Of a DNA stretch of 64,000 nucleotides, positions 53,161-63,261 are shown piece after piece (the stretch's first letter is position 1; each line of letters begins with the position of its first letter). This DNA comes from Apostichopus japonicus. Its lineage: Eukaryota; Echinodermata; Holothuroidea; Aspidochirotida; Stichopodidae. Location of the stretch: the NCBI RefSeq assembly GCF_037975245.1, contig NC_092569.1:13005001-13069000 (forward strand), given 5' to 3'. Made by a program: the position numbers and the translations under genes. The notes below the pieces were generated by a model that was not told where the DNA came from, searched no databases, and worked only from the letters and a program-made list of their open reading frames with translations.

Positions 53161-53908
53161 GACACATTTTTATCGCCCCTCGACAGCTGTTGTCCTGCCC
53201 ACGGCACCGAGCCGCTCTGCAATCTGCAGCTCACCAGACCTGCCGGCTAAACCCATCCGCTACCCCACCTCTACCCCACCCGTACCCCCTCCCATCGTAT
53301 CGACTTACCAGACTCTCGTCAGCTTTAACGGCTGACGCAATATCATGTGTTTTCATTCAAAGTTACGAAACTGGTGTAAAAATGATTCAGCTTATATAGT
53401 TGCATATTTATACGCATAAATTGAAAATTGTGTCGTTTGACACAATTATGTGTAATGCAAAAAACATCATTTAGCACACGAAGGAAGCATTGCGTCAGCC
53501 TAAACTGCTGGGTCGGCTAGCTTCCAACATGTAGTTCTAACTCTGCCAAATCTTTTGTATTTTTGAACACATAACAAGTGTAATATAATATTGCAAATAT
53601 GTCTCCGAATATAACAACAGAATATTTAACAGACATTGAGCTCTCCAAAATACATAATACATTGATTCTTAGTCAACCACAAAACAACTTACAAAATAAC
53701 AATCGTAGTTCTTAAATCGCCCAAACATGTTCGTTACAAAATCGCATCTTTTAAAAATGAAAAAAAAAAAAATATGAAAACTTCCATAGATTTGTTCTTC
53801 TTCTTTCCCCTCTTTTTTCCCCCTGAGATTAAAGAAGGTACTTACCAAGTGAACGAGCATACAAAGTACCAGAGCCTGGTATAACATCTGTATCTTGATA
53901 CCTTCCAT
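39381..53908 (-). CDS. FReD gene 2: secreted fibrinogen C-domain protein, 5 exons, 249 aa
   Basis: Exons 53908-53846, 50464-50434, 41767-41595, 40351-40081 and 39592-39381 sum to 750 bases, the same length as gene 1. Residues 1-21 are a signal peptide, 22-33 a short acidic linker and 34-249 a single FReD. Landmarks: DC (46), GVYIIKPEG (62-70), CD (79-80), [24 protein letters not shown] (113-122), ISDEN (160-164), GGWWY (208-212), Cys204 and Cys217, ending KVRPRRSS. Start chosen at 53908 for its strong context (TTCACCATGG) and because the signal peptide then matches gene 1. Introns 1 and 2 are long: the first holds a polypurine array, the second a SINE-borne hammerhead ribozyme, a Penelope relic and an hAT MITE. 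No DxD calcium motif seen. Presumed secreted recognition protein; ligand unknown. Confidence 0.88.
39650..39696. repeat. (TA)n microsatellite in FReD gene 2 intron 4
   Basis: Pure TA, about 60 bases from exon 5; the copy B counterpart is (CA)n(TA)n at 57488-57538. Confidence 0.95.
40081..40351 (-). CDS. FReD gene 2 exon 4
   Basis: 271 bases, acceptor TTTACAG, donor [37 protein letters not shown], then an acidic insertion (EESRDAGD) and FRISDEN. Confidence 0.9.
40630..40750 (+). repeat. Short minisatellite (TCTGNGACAAG-type), copy A
   Basis: About ten units of 10-11 bp. The copy B counterpart is 58525-58615 with fewer units. Confidence 0.6.
40843..40875. repeat. Perfect hairpin
   Basis: ATGATTGTACA and TGTACAATCAT, 11 bp arms around GGGGTGCACTC, beside a (TA)n run in the copy A-specific insertion. 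Confidence 0.7.
40950..41087 (+). mobile_element. tRNA-derived SINE carrying a hammerhead ribozyme
   Basis: A box TGGTCGAGTG at 40952-40961 and a perfect B box GGTTCGATTCC at 40995-41005, spaced as in tRNA-derived Pol III promoters. The ribozyme follows at once, then a T-rich tail and a (TA)n array. It lies in copy A's intron 2 of FReD gene 2, antisense to the gene, and is absent from the matching site in copy B. Confidence 0.75.
41001..41056 (+). ncRNA. Hammerhead self-cleaving ribozyme
   Basis: Core CTGATGA at 41015-41021 and GAAA at 41035-41038. Stem II: GTCC (41022-41025) pairs with GGAC (41031-41034), loop CAAAA. Stem I: CTTCGC (41009-41014) pairs with GTGAAG (41045-41050). After an internal loop (TAC / T), ATTCC (41001-41005) pairs with GGAAT (41052-41056). 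Stem III is minimal: ACCGGT (41038-41043), self-complementary, so a dimer or very short hairpin is expected. Predicted cleavage is after C41044. This is the type I layout with tiny stem III known from animal Penelope elements, retrozymes and the Schistosoma SINE ribozyme. Confidence 0.88.
41088..41152. repeat. (TA)n microsatellite at the tail of the ribozyme SINE
   Basis: Pure TA run following TTTATTGATTTAC. Confidence 0.95.
41595..41767 (-). CDS. FReD gene 2 exon 3
   Basis: 173 bases, acceptor CCTCCCAG, donor GTAAGT. FYYHQSEYPKDC, GVYIIKPEG, IEVFCD and GGWT are all present. Confidence 0.9.
45603..45712 (+). repeat. Minisatellite (GGAATACCAT)n
   Basis: About ten imperfect units with CCATGG palindromes, just upstream of the Penelope relic. 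Confidence 0.75.
45750..47030 (+). pseudogene. Decayed Penelope-like retroelement (reverse transcriptase and GIY-YIG region)
   Basis: Plus-strand frames, broken by stops and shifts, read in order: GTTMGIKL (45829ff; family GTxMG), QHYYRYNDEIFFVWPHGEE (family YIDDIFFIW with the catalytic aspartates changed), KPTDIHMYLHF, GYHLHLIRQGFSRADKLNRE, FRCGEPRCKICS (46621ff), CECSKVIYIFCCILCK and ETSPRCRIRFSNHKKSIRDN with PVSELFNLH. The last part matches the C.C..VIYLI.C and YxGET...R..NHK pattern of GIY-YIG endonucleases in Penelope-like elements. Not functional. The family call rests on motif recognition. Confidence 0.62.
47640..47885 (-). mobile_element. Small retroelement with degenerate hammerhead-like motif (copy A)
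   Basis: Starts GTAAGTTGGCCTGACG on the plus strand and is homologous to 62271-62475, though in a different place within the duplication. The minus strand folds as GCCT / AGGC around TTGAAGA, a GATCC / GGATC hairpin and GAAACGTC (47651-47689). Flanked by short AATTATACTT repeats (about 47618 and 47883). Confidence 0.5.
48361..48905 (+). repeat. Direct repeat pair of about 155 bp
   Basis: 48361-48515 and 48743-48905 share GTCCCTTCAGAAACCATGAT, TCGAAAATATAGGTCAAA-type and TTTCCCGGTTATTCTGT stretches, separated by about 230 bases. Confidence 0.7.
49080..49130. repeat. (ATTCC)n simple repeat
   Basis: About nine units, drifting to ATTCA. Confidence 0.9.
49689..50068. mobile_element. Non-autonomous hAT transposon (MITE) with 8 bp target duplication
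   Basis: Ends CAGGGGTGGGCAACCTT and AAGGTTGCCCACCCCTG are perfect inverted repeats. Flanked by GTCTAAAG (49681-49688, 50069-50076). Interior rich in GGGCCGC / GCGGGCC. In FReD gene 2 intron 2. Confidence 0.9.
50434..50464 (-). CDS. FReD gene 2 exon 2: linker mini-exon
   Basis: 31 bases between TTCTAACAG and GTAAGT: GYPQETAEGE plus one base. Phase fits exons 1 and 3 exactly. Confidence 0.72.
51570..51842 (+). repeat. G-rich minisatellite (GGGGAGGGTTTTAA-type), copy A
   Basis: Units such as TTTAAGGGGAGGGCTTTAAG, lying directly before the polypurine array in FReD gene 2 intron 1. Duplicated at 63262-63560. Confidence 0.75.
51951..52421 (+). repeat. Polypurine array (GAGGGGGA and GAGGAGCA units), copy A
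   Basis: About 470 bases almost free of pyrimidines except in GAGCAG units. 52208-52363 is pure purine with an 8 bp period. Because 8 is not a multiple of 3, several frames stay open (Glu/Arg/Gly on plus; Pro/Leu/Ser on minus). None is a gene. In FReD gene 2 intron 1. Confidence 0.9.
53106..53153. repeat. (TA)n microsatellite in FReD gene 2 intron 1
   Basis: Pure TA. Confidence 0.95.
53846..53908 (-). CDS. FReD gene 2 exon 1: signal peptide
   Basis: 21 codons, MEGIKIQMLYQALVLCMLVH plus L, then donor GTAAGT. It sits between the two large duplicated blocks; the matching exon of gene 3 should be beyond position 64000. Confidence 0.82.
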
Positions 53909-55302
53909 GGTGAATATATATGGTGTGTATATGAGCTGGTCACTCAACGAGTATCAGGAATAGAATGACACGTTAAACACTTCCCTATAAGCTCAACGAA
54001 CCAGGGTTGCATTGACGTCAGCCATGGACGTCACAATTGCTAATGCGTGTCAACCATATGAAAACTTTCCAGAAAATGATATGAGAAATCAAAACACGAC
54101 ACGTAGAATCAGTCATTATGGGGGTATTCCAAGCTTAACGTAAATTATCTTCTAATATGTGTGTTTTTTCTTGTTCCAGTCAAAAAAACAAAACAAAAAC
54201 AAAAAAACTCAAATGAAGAGATACGAAGTATCCTATTGATCTGCTTTTATAGTGACCAACATAATGAAACAATGATAATTTAAGGGTCTGATTTATTACC
54301 GTATTAGGTTAATATCTTAATAATGTATGAACATTTTTGTGTTCAATCCAAAGAATTCAAAAGGAAGTCTGCTTGGCGTTTTTTGGGAGTATTTTTCTTC
54401 TTTCTTTTAAGATCCACCATCTTTCCCGTTGTAGATTACAGATGCAGTGGCTGCCCGTGTCAGGTACAGAGAGCGTATTATGGGGTTTGTTCATGTCTGT
54501 ACAGGCTTAATTCTGTGACGTCAAATGACGTAACAACAGCCACATTTTTTATTTACCTCGACTAAGCATTATCCCAAACAATAATCCCAATCTGTAGCAG
54601 GATTAACGCTAGCCTTAATAATCAGGTAGTTATTTTTTTACGGCACTTTTAAGCGACCAATAATGTGGAAGAAGTTCACATGGGCTTATGGGTTACAACT
54701 TTCACGTCGGGTGGCTTCCAATTCAAACATTGTAATTGAAACTTTGGAATCTTTTCAGTTTAGAAAGTTAATTCAGATTGGAAAACCATAAACTGATCTT
54801 GTAAGAATAAAAAAAAAACTTGCAACGACCCGGCAGCGATTGTTTTGCCCAGACAGGTTTGCAATTATGTGTAAATAGTCACTCATGATTGGTCGGAAAA
54901 ATTATGTCATCACCATTGAAACCTTCACTCTGAGGTTACCAAGATATACCCGTCCTATATGTACGGTGTTTATTCAATCATTGATTTAGCCCAACGGAGA
55001 TAATTCAACAGAAAAGTTGTGTAAATTAAGCCTTGGTTATTCGCGTACCATTTTCCAAAATTTAGACAGAAAAATTCAGACTAACTGGAGTCCTAATCTA
55101 GTCACGCAATTCACTCATCGTTATGGTCACATGGTCAGATCCTGACGTAAGGGTGACGTCATATATATAGGTTTTTATAATCGAGTTGTGCATGTTCCCT
55201 TTACATTTCTGGATTACCAATCGATCTGTATAGGTTACTATGGAGTTTTGATCCAGGTCGAAGGTCACAATTATATATTTCAGGTCGAGGACATTTTATG
55301 AT

Positions 55303-55363
<61 letters not shown>

Positions 55364-55380
55364 ATATATATATATAATAT

Positions 55381-55422
<42 letters not shown>

Positions 55423-56924
55423 ATCGATACATCGATAAGGTTACAAGTTGTCGCGTATGTAAATAAAAATGACATCGGACATCATAGTGTTCAGTTTCGG
55501 GAACTGTTTCTAATTGCTTTTTTTTTTAAATCACAATCAAAAGATGTGTATTAGAACGCAAGAGAACGGGAACAACTATTATAAGTCACACACACAAACA
55601 CACACAGACGCACACACAAAAACATTTAACTTTCTTTTATGTCAGCAATTTATTATCTTTGTAAATTCGTGCCATACATAAGAACATTGTAACATCGGAT
55701 TCATCGGTACATTTATTTTGAAACTTGATAATATATGGGTAGTGTACAACTACTAGAAAGCCCCATCTGGAAATTATTATACAAAGGCACCAAACATATT
55801 ATATTACTTTATACGTCAAACCTTTCAAGGACGGCGTCAATTTCAAACTAATACATGTCTGTTAGAAAAGGCCTGCTACTCTTCCCTCCCCGCCCCACCA
55901 CCCACCCCCAACCCACCCTAATCACTACATTATTTATGATCACAAGCAGGATTTGCTTATTCAATAAGCGCATTGAGAGAAAATTAAGAAAAAAGTTGCT
56001 ACGAATTGTGCGCATGTGTGGCACTAAGCTATAGAATATATATATCCATTTAGTAGTAATAAAGAACATGTCTATTACGATGCCAATTTACTTATCTTTA
56101 AATTGTTCAAAGTTGCGATTCAGGAGATCAGAGAGCCAACTGTTACCTTCGAAAATCTATAGATGATGATATTATTAAGAGGGCTTAGTCACGGTTTACT
56201 CTACGTCTATTTACATGCGTCATTCTTGTTTATATCCATAAATAAACGACCCCATGTCAATGAGCTGACCCTTCGCGGTCTTCCGAGTTCCCAATATGGA
56301 CAGGGGGGGGGGGGGTGGGGGCTTGTTGAATCGGGTTGTAAACGCGCCAAAAGCATGAGCCCAATCCTTGCTTCCAATTGGAGTGACAGCATCATGAATA
56401 TTCATTCGAAAGTATGTGTTCTGATGTTTCTCAAACGTGTTTTTTTTTGCATTTGCATATTGCAACATAACTTTTATGAAGTGATTTTTCTTTTCTTCTT
56501 TGATGCTGGCTGATTGGTCTACAGTGTTTTGGCGGAGATTTGCGATTTTGAAATGTTGTCTCCCTGACTTGGAGAGTTAAATGCAAGCAAATCTATGATG
56601 ATTATAATGTGCGACAGACGTGTTTGAACGGAGACTTTTTCTTGATAAGTGTACAACTTTTTTTGGGTTAACATTTTAACTGACAGAAGATCGTTAAATG
56701 GAATATTATTTAAAAAAAAAACTGCCAACAGACTATTTGAATCTTCTACTTGTATGTTCTTCATGGATCGTGTATAGCAATAACAATAATAATGGGGAAC
56801 AGATAGTGTCCATAAATAAAATTGTTTAGCTAATGAGATGCAGCAAACAAAACTGGTAGGAACAATAAGCGGTAGGTTGAACTCAGAGATATAATTAGTG
56901 ACGTATGCGCATGCGTGGTCACGT
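53909..56924. other. Interval between FReD genes 2 and 3
   Basis: 53.9-55.1 kb should carry the promoter of gene 2; no clear TATA box seen. From 55119 it is the copy B version of gene 2's 3' flank. No coding exon found. Confidence 0.5.
55305..55421. repeat. (TA)n microsatellite, duplication copy B
   Basis: Interrupted TA array matching 37784-37889. Confidence 0.95.
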
Positions 56925-57136
56925 TTACGATGTGTTCCGCTGGATCACTGACATTTGAGAGTATGTAACAGGCTTGTTTCCCCAAGTAAGCGATGAATAG
57001 TCGACATTCATGTTTCCTTTATCACATGAATCTTGGCTACTATTGTCGAGCCACCACGCTGTACAAGTAGAGGTACCATTTACTGTCGTGAAACTTTGAG
57101 ACAGAGAACCACTCATCTCATCGGTGAACCCGGTAC
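56925..57136 (-). CDS. FReD gene 3 exon 5 with stop
   Basis: 212 bases, TAA at 56927-56925. The acceptor (CTTACTTCCAG) lies inside an inserted retroelement tail. Only about 45% of residues match gene 2's exon 5 by eye, with GGWWY replaced by AWWLDN. Confidence 0.85.
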
Positions 57137-57488
57137 CTGGAAGTAAGTAAGTAAAACTTTATTGCTCCAAATAAGGAAATTAATGTCTCGCACATAAAAG
57201 TTCAAAACAGTACAAAAATATATGAGCATAGGAAAATAAATCAGGATATATACAGATGGAGATTAAAGAATGAGAATGATAAACAGTAAGACAAGGACAA
57301 GATAAAAGATTATTGCAACAGCCTAGCGACGTAAGTTGACATTGAAAAGTTTGATTGCACGGGGAGTGAACGAGTTACGATAGCGATTAGTTCTCGTGTA
57401 CGGCTGTCTCAGTCTGCCACTGCCTCTGTTAATTACATTGTCATTAAGATAACAGTGAAGGAATGACAAAGACAAACCTCTGTATTAT

Positions 57489-57538
<50 letters not shown>

Positions 57539-60500
57539 TGAAATTGTAATAATGAGATGGAAATCCAGAACAATGAAAACAAAATTACGACATGTGTGTA
57601 AGAGTGTTTGTGTGTATATATGTATGTGTTCTTTGAGCTACGTTTCCAGATATAAGATAACGGTGAATATCATAGCAAGCTTGCAGACCCTTATACGCGA
57701 CGATTATTTGTGTAGGAGATTTAATGAAAAAGACTCTCCTTTGTAAATCTTTACTGCACATCTTTAAAGAGATCGATTAAAACAGTTACAAAATATGATA
57801 ACATGAAGTATTCATTTGTTTTCTTTTCATTCTCATTTTGTTATCGGTGTAGAGACGTGTCCATCTCGTGAGAAGTAGACGAATGTTTACCTTATGAGAG
57901 TCAAGAACAGAAGTAATAAGATTGACAAAGGGAGAGATTTAACGCAAAATGCAAAACTTCACAGCTGTTGCATTTATATTAAATGTCAGGCTTACCTGAT
58001 ACTACAGTAAACTGTCCGAGTGAAACTAGCTTGTAGCTGCTGTTCTCGTCCGATATCCGGAAAAAGCCGTAAGTCACGTTCCCAACACCTGATGTTGTCT
58101 CCATGTCAATTTTCAGTGTATATTCTTTTTGGTTGGTTAAATATGCCAAGTTCTCGTTACCCATATAAAACTCGTGATTCAAAAACCCAAATCCATTCTT
58201 GTACGCATTGTCATGACGATTAAAGTCAATAGTTCCATCAATACGACGTTGGATGACCTGTAAAGCAAAACAAACATGTCATTTGAAACTAAAAGAAACA
58301 TTCAATTATCACGGTGATATGTTATATAATAACCAAAAAAACAAGAAAATAAAAAACTAATAATTTACATACGGTATCTATCTGAATTTTGAAAATATTT
58401 TTAAATTATCTTAAAAACCCTGAATGGAGTTTGGAGGAAAATTCCCAACATCATGTGTTCATTACAAGATCACACGGCTGTACAGTCGAGTTGATCCTAG
58501 TGAAAGTCCTAGTCCAGTTCATCCGAGTCTAAGACAAGTCTAAGACAACTCTGAGACAATTCTTATAGACTAGTCTGTGACAGGTCTGGAACAGGTCAGT
58601 GACAGGTATGGGATAAATATACTAATTATTCCAGTATATAATGTTGATGATCATTTATCGGAAGTTCTGGGTAAAACTATGGAATATGGATTGATAAATT
58701 ACTTTTCATATGCAAATTTTTGGTTAACTTTGTTTTAGTTTTTGGAGAAAATAAAATGTATAAATAAAGTTTATGAAAATTAAACAAAGGTCAAAGAGAG
58801 AAAAATACTATATACCGTGTTCTAGGACGTGTGGGATCAAGTATATGCCTGTGCCTATACGTTGTGTAAAGTTCCTCAAACCCTTTCTTAATTTCTGTTC
58901 CACATTTGAAATGTTTTACCGCCATTCGGGTACTTTTATTGTTGAGGATCGTTAAAAAGATCAGAACATTAAAGATATAGTTGGACTATACCTAAAAATG
59001 GGTATAGCTGACTAGAATTAAATTTCGATTAGCAAGCACACTGCGGCTTTACGAAACAGCTTTTATAAACTAATTTGCTATAATATACTTACAGTCCAGC
59101 CTCCTCCATTCATATCACAGAATACCTCGATGGGTTCCGGCAACCCTTCAGGTTTGATAACGTAAACACCGTCATGAATTTCAGCTGGGTCGCTACATTG
59201 ATTTAAGATGTCCTGACAATCCTTGGGATATTCACTTTGTTGATAATAGAATAAGCCACCTGGAAGGTTAAAAAAAATCGAAACGTCAACAAACAACAAC
59301 AACATAGTAACTACAAATGGTCAAAACTTGAAAACGACACGTTTACAGTTTTGAAATTGTAAACCGTTTGTCCCAAAAAAATTGAAACATAAGGAGAATA
59401 AATCCATTCCATTATGGTAAACTTTCTTTGAAAGATAAAACCACATCACTCATAAATGCTTAGACGTAAAGAGATCATTTCTGTTGTTAGACAAAGAGGA
59501 AAAAAGGACATTTAATGTTATATATTAAAATATTTAAATTTAGTTAGTACTAGACTTGGAATGCATTGACGCATTCAACCAAAAACGCAAGATCATTCTT
59601 TGTTTTTTTTAGCAACAATTAAATCTAAGCACGGACCCAAGGAGTGTGGGTGTACACGTCCCCCTCGTACACCCCCCCCCCCCCATTCCCACCTTCAACC
59701 CTATAGAGAACAGTGCATGCAGCACTAAGAGGTAGCTTAGTATTGATAACAAGTAAAACGTATAAAAAATATCGAAGAATACTTTATTTCTGCAGGAGCA
59801 ACACATCATTACATAGAAACATTTATAGATGCAGTCAAAAAATTAAGATTTTTTTCCGATATCATTCTGGTGAGAGTTTAATTCATCATTTTGTTGCGAA
59901 ATGACGAAAATTCTACTAACTAATTAAAATGCAGGGAATTGGTCATTTTGTTAAATAATTTGATCATATATTAATTATAGTAAAATAAATCAATTTGTTT
60001 TAAAAAGCAATTGCTACCATATTTTACCAAGACTTCTAAACATTGTGATGTCACTCTTTTTCCCCCTCTATTTTGCCAAGGCATTATCTTGCTATCTCAA
60101 CAATTGTCTGGAAATTGTCAACTTATTTTGTAGAAAGGTATATTGTTATCTCGATGACGCTTTTTTCTGACCAAATATTTAGAGGTGAAAATAGCTTGAA
60201 ACGCAAATAGCCATAGAGAAAAATAGTACCTAACTGAAATCCTTTTATTTTGTCCTTATTTATTATTCTTAGACCTATTATATAATATCAATATTAAATT
60301 TCTTCCGAAAGTCATATTTTAAGAATAACACATTTTGCTGTGGTCCAACTGTTTTTAATTACATTTTGATGGAATTTGAAATCAAATTTACATCGAAATA
60401 GATGTTACCTCAAACAGCTGCTTTAAGTTAGGTATAAACCACAACTATCGAATCATGAAACTATATATAGCAAGGAAAATGTTATCGAAAGTTGTGAAGA

Positions 60501-61533
60501 TTAGCTAGGCTAAGAGGAAATGAAATTCGAGCTGAAAAAATAAATTCTGATTTTATGAGCGTTGATATGTATATATTTTTTCTATTGTGCATATATTATT
60601 TGAAAATATGACATCAGAGTAGTGATGAAGGATAAATACGAGGAAACAAACCATTGAAAAAAAACTGAACAACTTTCGAATTAATCCACAAGTTAGCTTT
60701 TTCAATGACGTTTGTGCATTGTTAAAGGAGAGGAAACGACGTTTTTGTTTCTAGAAAGGAGAGCCCACACTTTGATGTTAAGCATCCCGCAAAGCAAAGG
60801 TTATAGGGACTTTGTATAAGATAAATTACAGCAAATCTTGTAAAAAAAATCCAGTTCCGACTTTAACAGACGTTTTAAACTCGGAACAAGATAAATCATC
60901 ATTAATTCATTCTTTTAGACAGGAATTTTGATTAATCATCGTGTTTTTAAGCAATCAGTCTGCTGAATGACAATCTCTGACTTGTTTTGCCCAATGACTT
61001 GTAATAAAAACCTTAGAAGCGTAGGGGCAATTAAATAAGGGTGGGGAGTATTACCTCCGCCCTCACCGCCTCGCAATAATTTTCTTAAAAACAAATTATA
61101 ATTGTAATTCCTTTCTCTGAACAAAATGTCATTTAAGCTTTAAAATCACTTAGGGAGATAAAACCAAATCACGGAAAATGCCACAGTTTCCTGGGCTTCG
61201 AATATTCAGCTTTATTAACGCCGATCCCCTTCGCGTCCCCCCTCCCACCCCTCCCCCTAACTGCGATATCAGTCAATAACAGTTCATCTCGACTCCTTCA
61301 ATCAGAAACCACGCCCAGTGCCTATAAACCTTTATGAATAGTTATTTTAGGATCTTAAAAAAAAAAATCGGTTAAAATTATTGGGTATAGATAATAATGA
61401 ATGAGATATATTATTCAGATAGGAATTCTAAGAATTAAATTGAAATTCAGATGATTTATGTAAGTCGAATTGAATCGAGTCATGCATGAGCGGAACGACG
61501 ACATATTGACAATTTGCATTCGTGAAAGGTTAG

Positions 61534-61581
<48 letters not shown>

Positions 61582-61965
61582 TTGGGGGGGGGGTAATATC
61601 CTGAGAATGTGCGTGTACGAAACCCATACAGTGAGCATTCAAACTTGCAGGTGACAGAAACGGACGCATCAGTAACTGTTTTTGAAATGTAGAAGCCAAA
61701 AGTCGGAAAGACATATTACATACCCAAATAAGTCACAAAGCTTCGATGGAGGGGGGGGGGGGTTGTCTGTCTGTCTGTTTATATGTGTGTTGGGATGGGG
61801 ATGAGGGATGGGATCTTTCATGACAATGAGCAGCTGACCAAACTCTTTATCTTTACCCTTTCCGTGATTTTTATTGTATCTATACACACTAGTCTATAAC
61901 CAAGTTTTAAATAAACGGTTCACTTACCTTCTCCTTCTGTTTCTTTGCGGATAGCCCTGTTAGAA
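56925..61965 (-). CDS. FReD gene 3 (duplicate of gene 2), exon 1 outside window; possible pseudogene or assembly error in exon 2
   Basis: Exons 61965-61937 (29 bases), 59259-59093 (167), 58257-57996 (262) and 57136-56925 (212). Exons 3-5 form one open frame: [67 protein letters not shown] and TAA. Two residues are missing after FCD and three in exon 4 relative to gene 2; WLGN has become YMGN. Exon 2 is 29 bases where 28 or 31 would keep phase. Compared with gene 2 it has lost three bases and gained one T in a short T run, which shifts the frame and gives a stop soon after exon 3 starts. A retroelement lies directly before exon 5. The coding pattern in exons 3-5 argues for recent function; the exon-2 base decides. 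Confidence 0.75.
57138..57460 (-). mobile_element. Retroelement 3' end inserted at the splice acceptor of FReD gene 3 exon 5
   Basis: Present in copy B only; copy A runs straight from the acceptor to the same intron sequence (39593ff = 57461ff). On the minus strand it ends AATAAAG (plus 57158-57163) then TTTTACTTACTTACTTCCAG, a non-LTR style tail with a short repeat. Confidence 0.6.
57996..58257 (-). CDS. FReD gene 3 exon 4
   Basis: 262 bases, acceptor TTTACAG, donor GTAAGC, phases as in genes 1 and 2. Contains [29 protein letters not shown] and FRISDEN. Confidence 0.86.
59093..59259 (-). CDS. FReD gene 3 exon 3
   Basis: 167 bases, acceptor CTTCCAG, donor GTAAGT; two codons shorter than gene 2 after FCD (MNGGGWT in place of QTTDNGGWT). 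Otherwise nearly identical protein. Confidence 0.85.
61537..61578. repeat. (TA)n microsatellite at a duplication breakpoint
   Basis: Sits where copy A and copy B stop and resume matching (A: 44440 to 50090). Confidence 0.9.
61937..61965 (-). CDS. FReD gene 3 exon 2: linker mini-exon, one base out of phase
   Basis: 29 bases between TTCTAACAG-type acceptor and GTAAGT; the borders align with gene 2's 50464-50434. Relative to that exon, CAG is missing and TT became TTT on the plus strand, leaving phase 2 where phase 1 is needed. Confidence 0.6.
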
Positions 61966-62270
61966 AAAGAAAAAGGGATTCATTAATGGTTAATGTAGTA
62001 ATGACAAGCATTTTGTATTATATAAAGGTGAAGTTTTGTTATCATCACGTGTGCTTCAACATACTTAAATATTAGTGCTCATATATTTTTAGTCCGGGGG
62101 CGCAACCAACATTTTATCGTGTTATATTTTTATGTATTCACTGGGATTTTTTTTGTAATATTCCTGTTCGTCGGTTACCCCCCCACACACCATCCCCCAC
62201 CCCCCCCCCCCACACACACACCAGAAGTACAAGTGGTTGCTTCACTGCCTGGTTTAATAATTGTGTAAAT

Positions 62271-62475
62271 GTAAGTTGGCCTGACGTTTCGATCCTAGCA
62301 GGATCTTCTTCAAAGGCTAAATGACAAGTATCAGTAACAGAAGGTACAAAAACACGCACAGAATACAGACAGGTTAATGAGCATGGTGAACACAAAGATA
62401 TACATGTAAGGGGATTAGTAGACAAGGGAAAGAAAAGAAACCAACAGGGGAAGAGGAGAGGTAGGAGATAAACAG
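62271..62475 (-). mobile_element. Small retroelement with degenerate hammerhead-like motif, 21 bp target duplication (copy B)
   Basis: The flanks TGGTTTAAT-AATTGTGTAAAT (62250-62270) and TGGTTTAAT-CATTGTATAAAT (62476-62496) are a 21 bp target duplication with two mismatches. The matching site in copy A (near 50776-50796) is empty, so the insertion postdates the duplication. The hammerhead-like motif is at 62279-62317. Confidence 0.7.
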
Positions 62476-63261
62476 TGGTTTAATCATTGTATAAATTAAT
62501 TTATACAAAACCTTTAAACAATCTCATAGTTTCCTAATCAATTTCAAATACGTGTTGCACTCTGACTATACACGGCATATGTATAGCCTAGCGCACTATC
62601 GGTTACAGAATGGGCTGTGGCCTTCATTTCGGCCAGCTATCTCGGTCCTTTCGAATGAGAGGAAAGGCTACACAGACTAAATAAAGTAACATGAGAACAG
62701 TCAGTGTTTAAAATATAAAATATTTCTGAAAAAGTCGCGTGTGTCGCAGAAATCTGATGATAGTTTTTTTTTTCTTCAATCATCCATAAGGCATGATAAT
62801 TGCAATTTGAACAACAGAAGATGATTCAGAATTACGCAAAATCGTCGGGGAGGACCCGGGGATGGAGAGGGAACATGTGCCGAGGGTAAGAAGAACAATG
62901 CGAAGCAGCGTAAAACAATGAAAAGAGAATCAGACGGACGACTGCGAGGCTCACGACGATGGGAAGTGATAATGGAAAGAGAATGGGAGGGGTGGGGGAG
63001 GTAAAAGAGGATAGGAGAAAACTAAATAGGGACATGGAGACGAGTAAACGGTAATGGAAAAAGGGTTAGAACGGTTAAAGACAAAGCAAGAGAGGAGGGG
63101 AAAGGTGTAGATTAAGGGTGCGGGGTCAGGGGGTAGATTAAGGGTGCGGGGGAAAGGGGTAGATAAAGGGTGAAGGGGAAAGCGGAGATGGCGGAGAAAG
63201 AGGCAGGTTCAGCAGTAACCAATGTTGCAGTTTTGTTTTGCAAAAATTTGACTGATGTACC

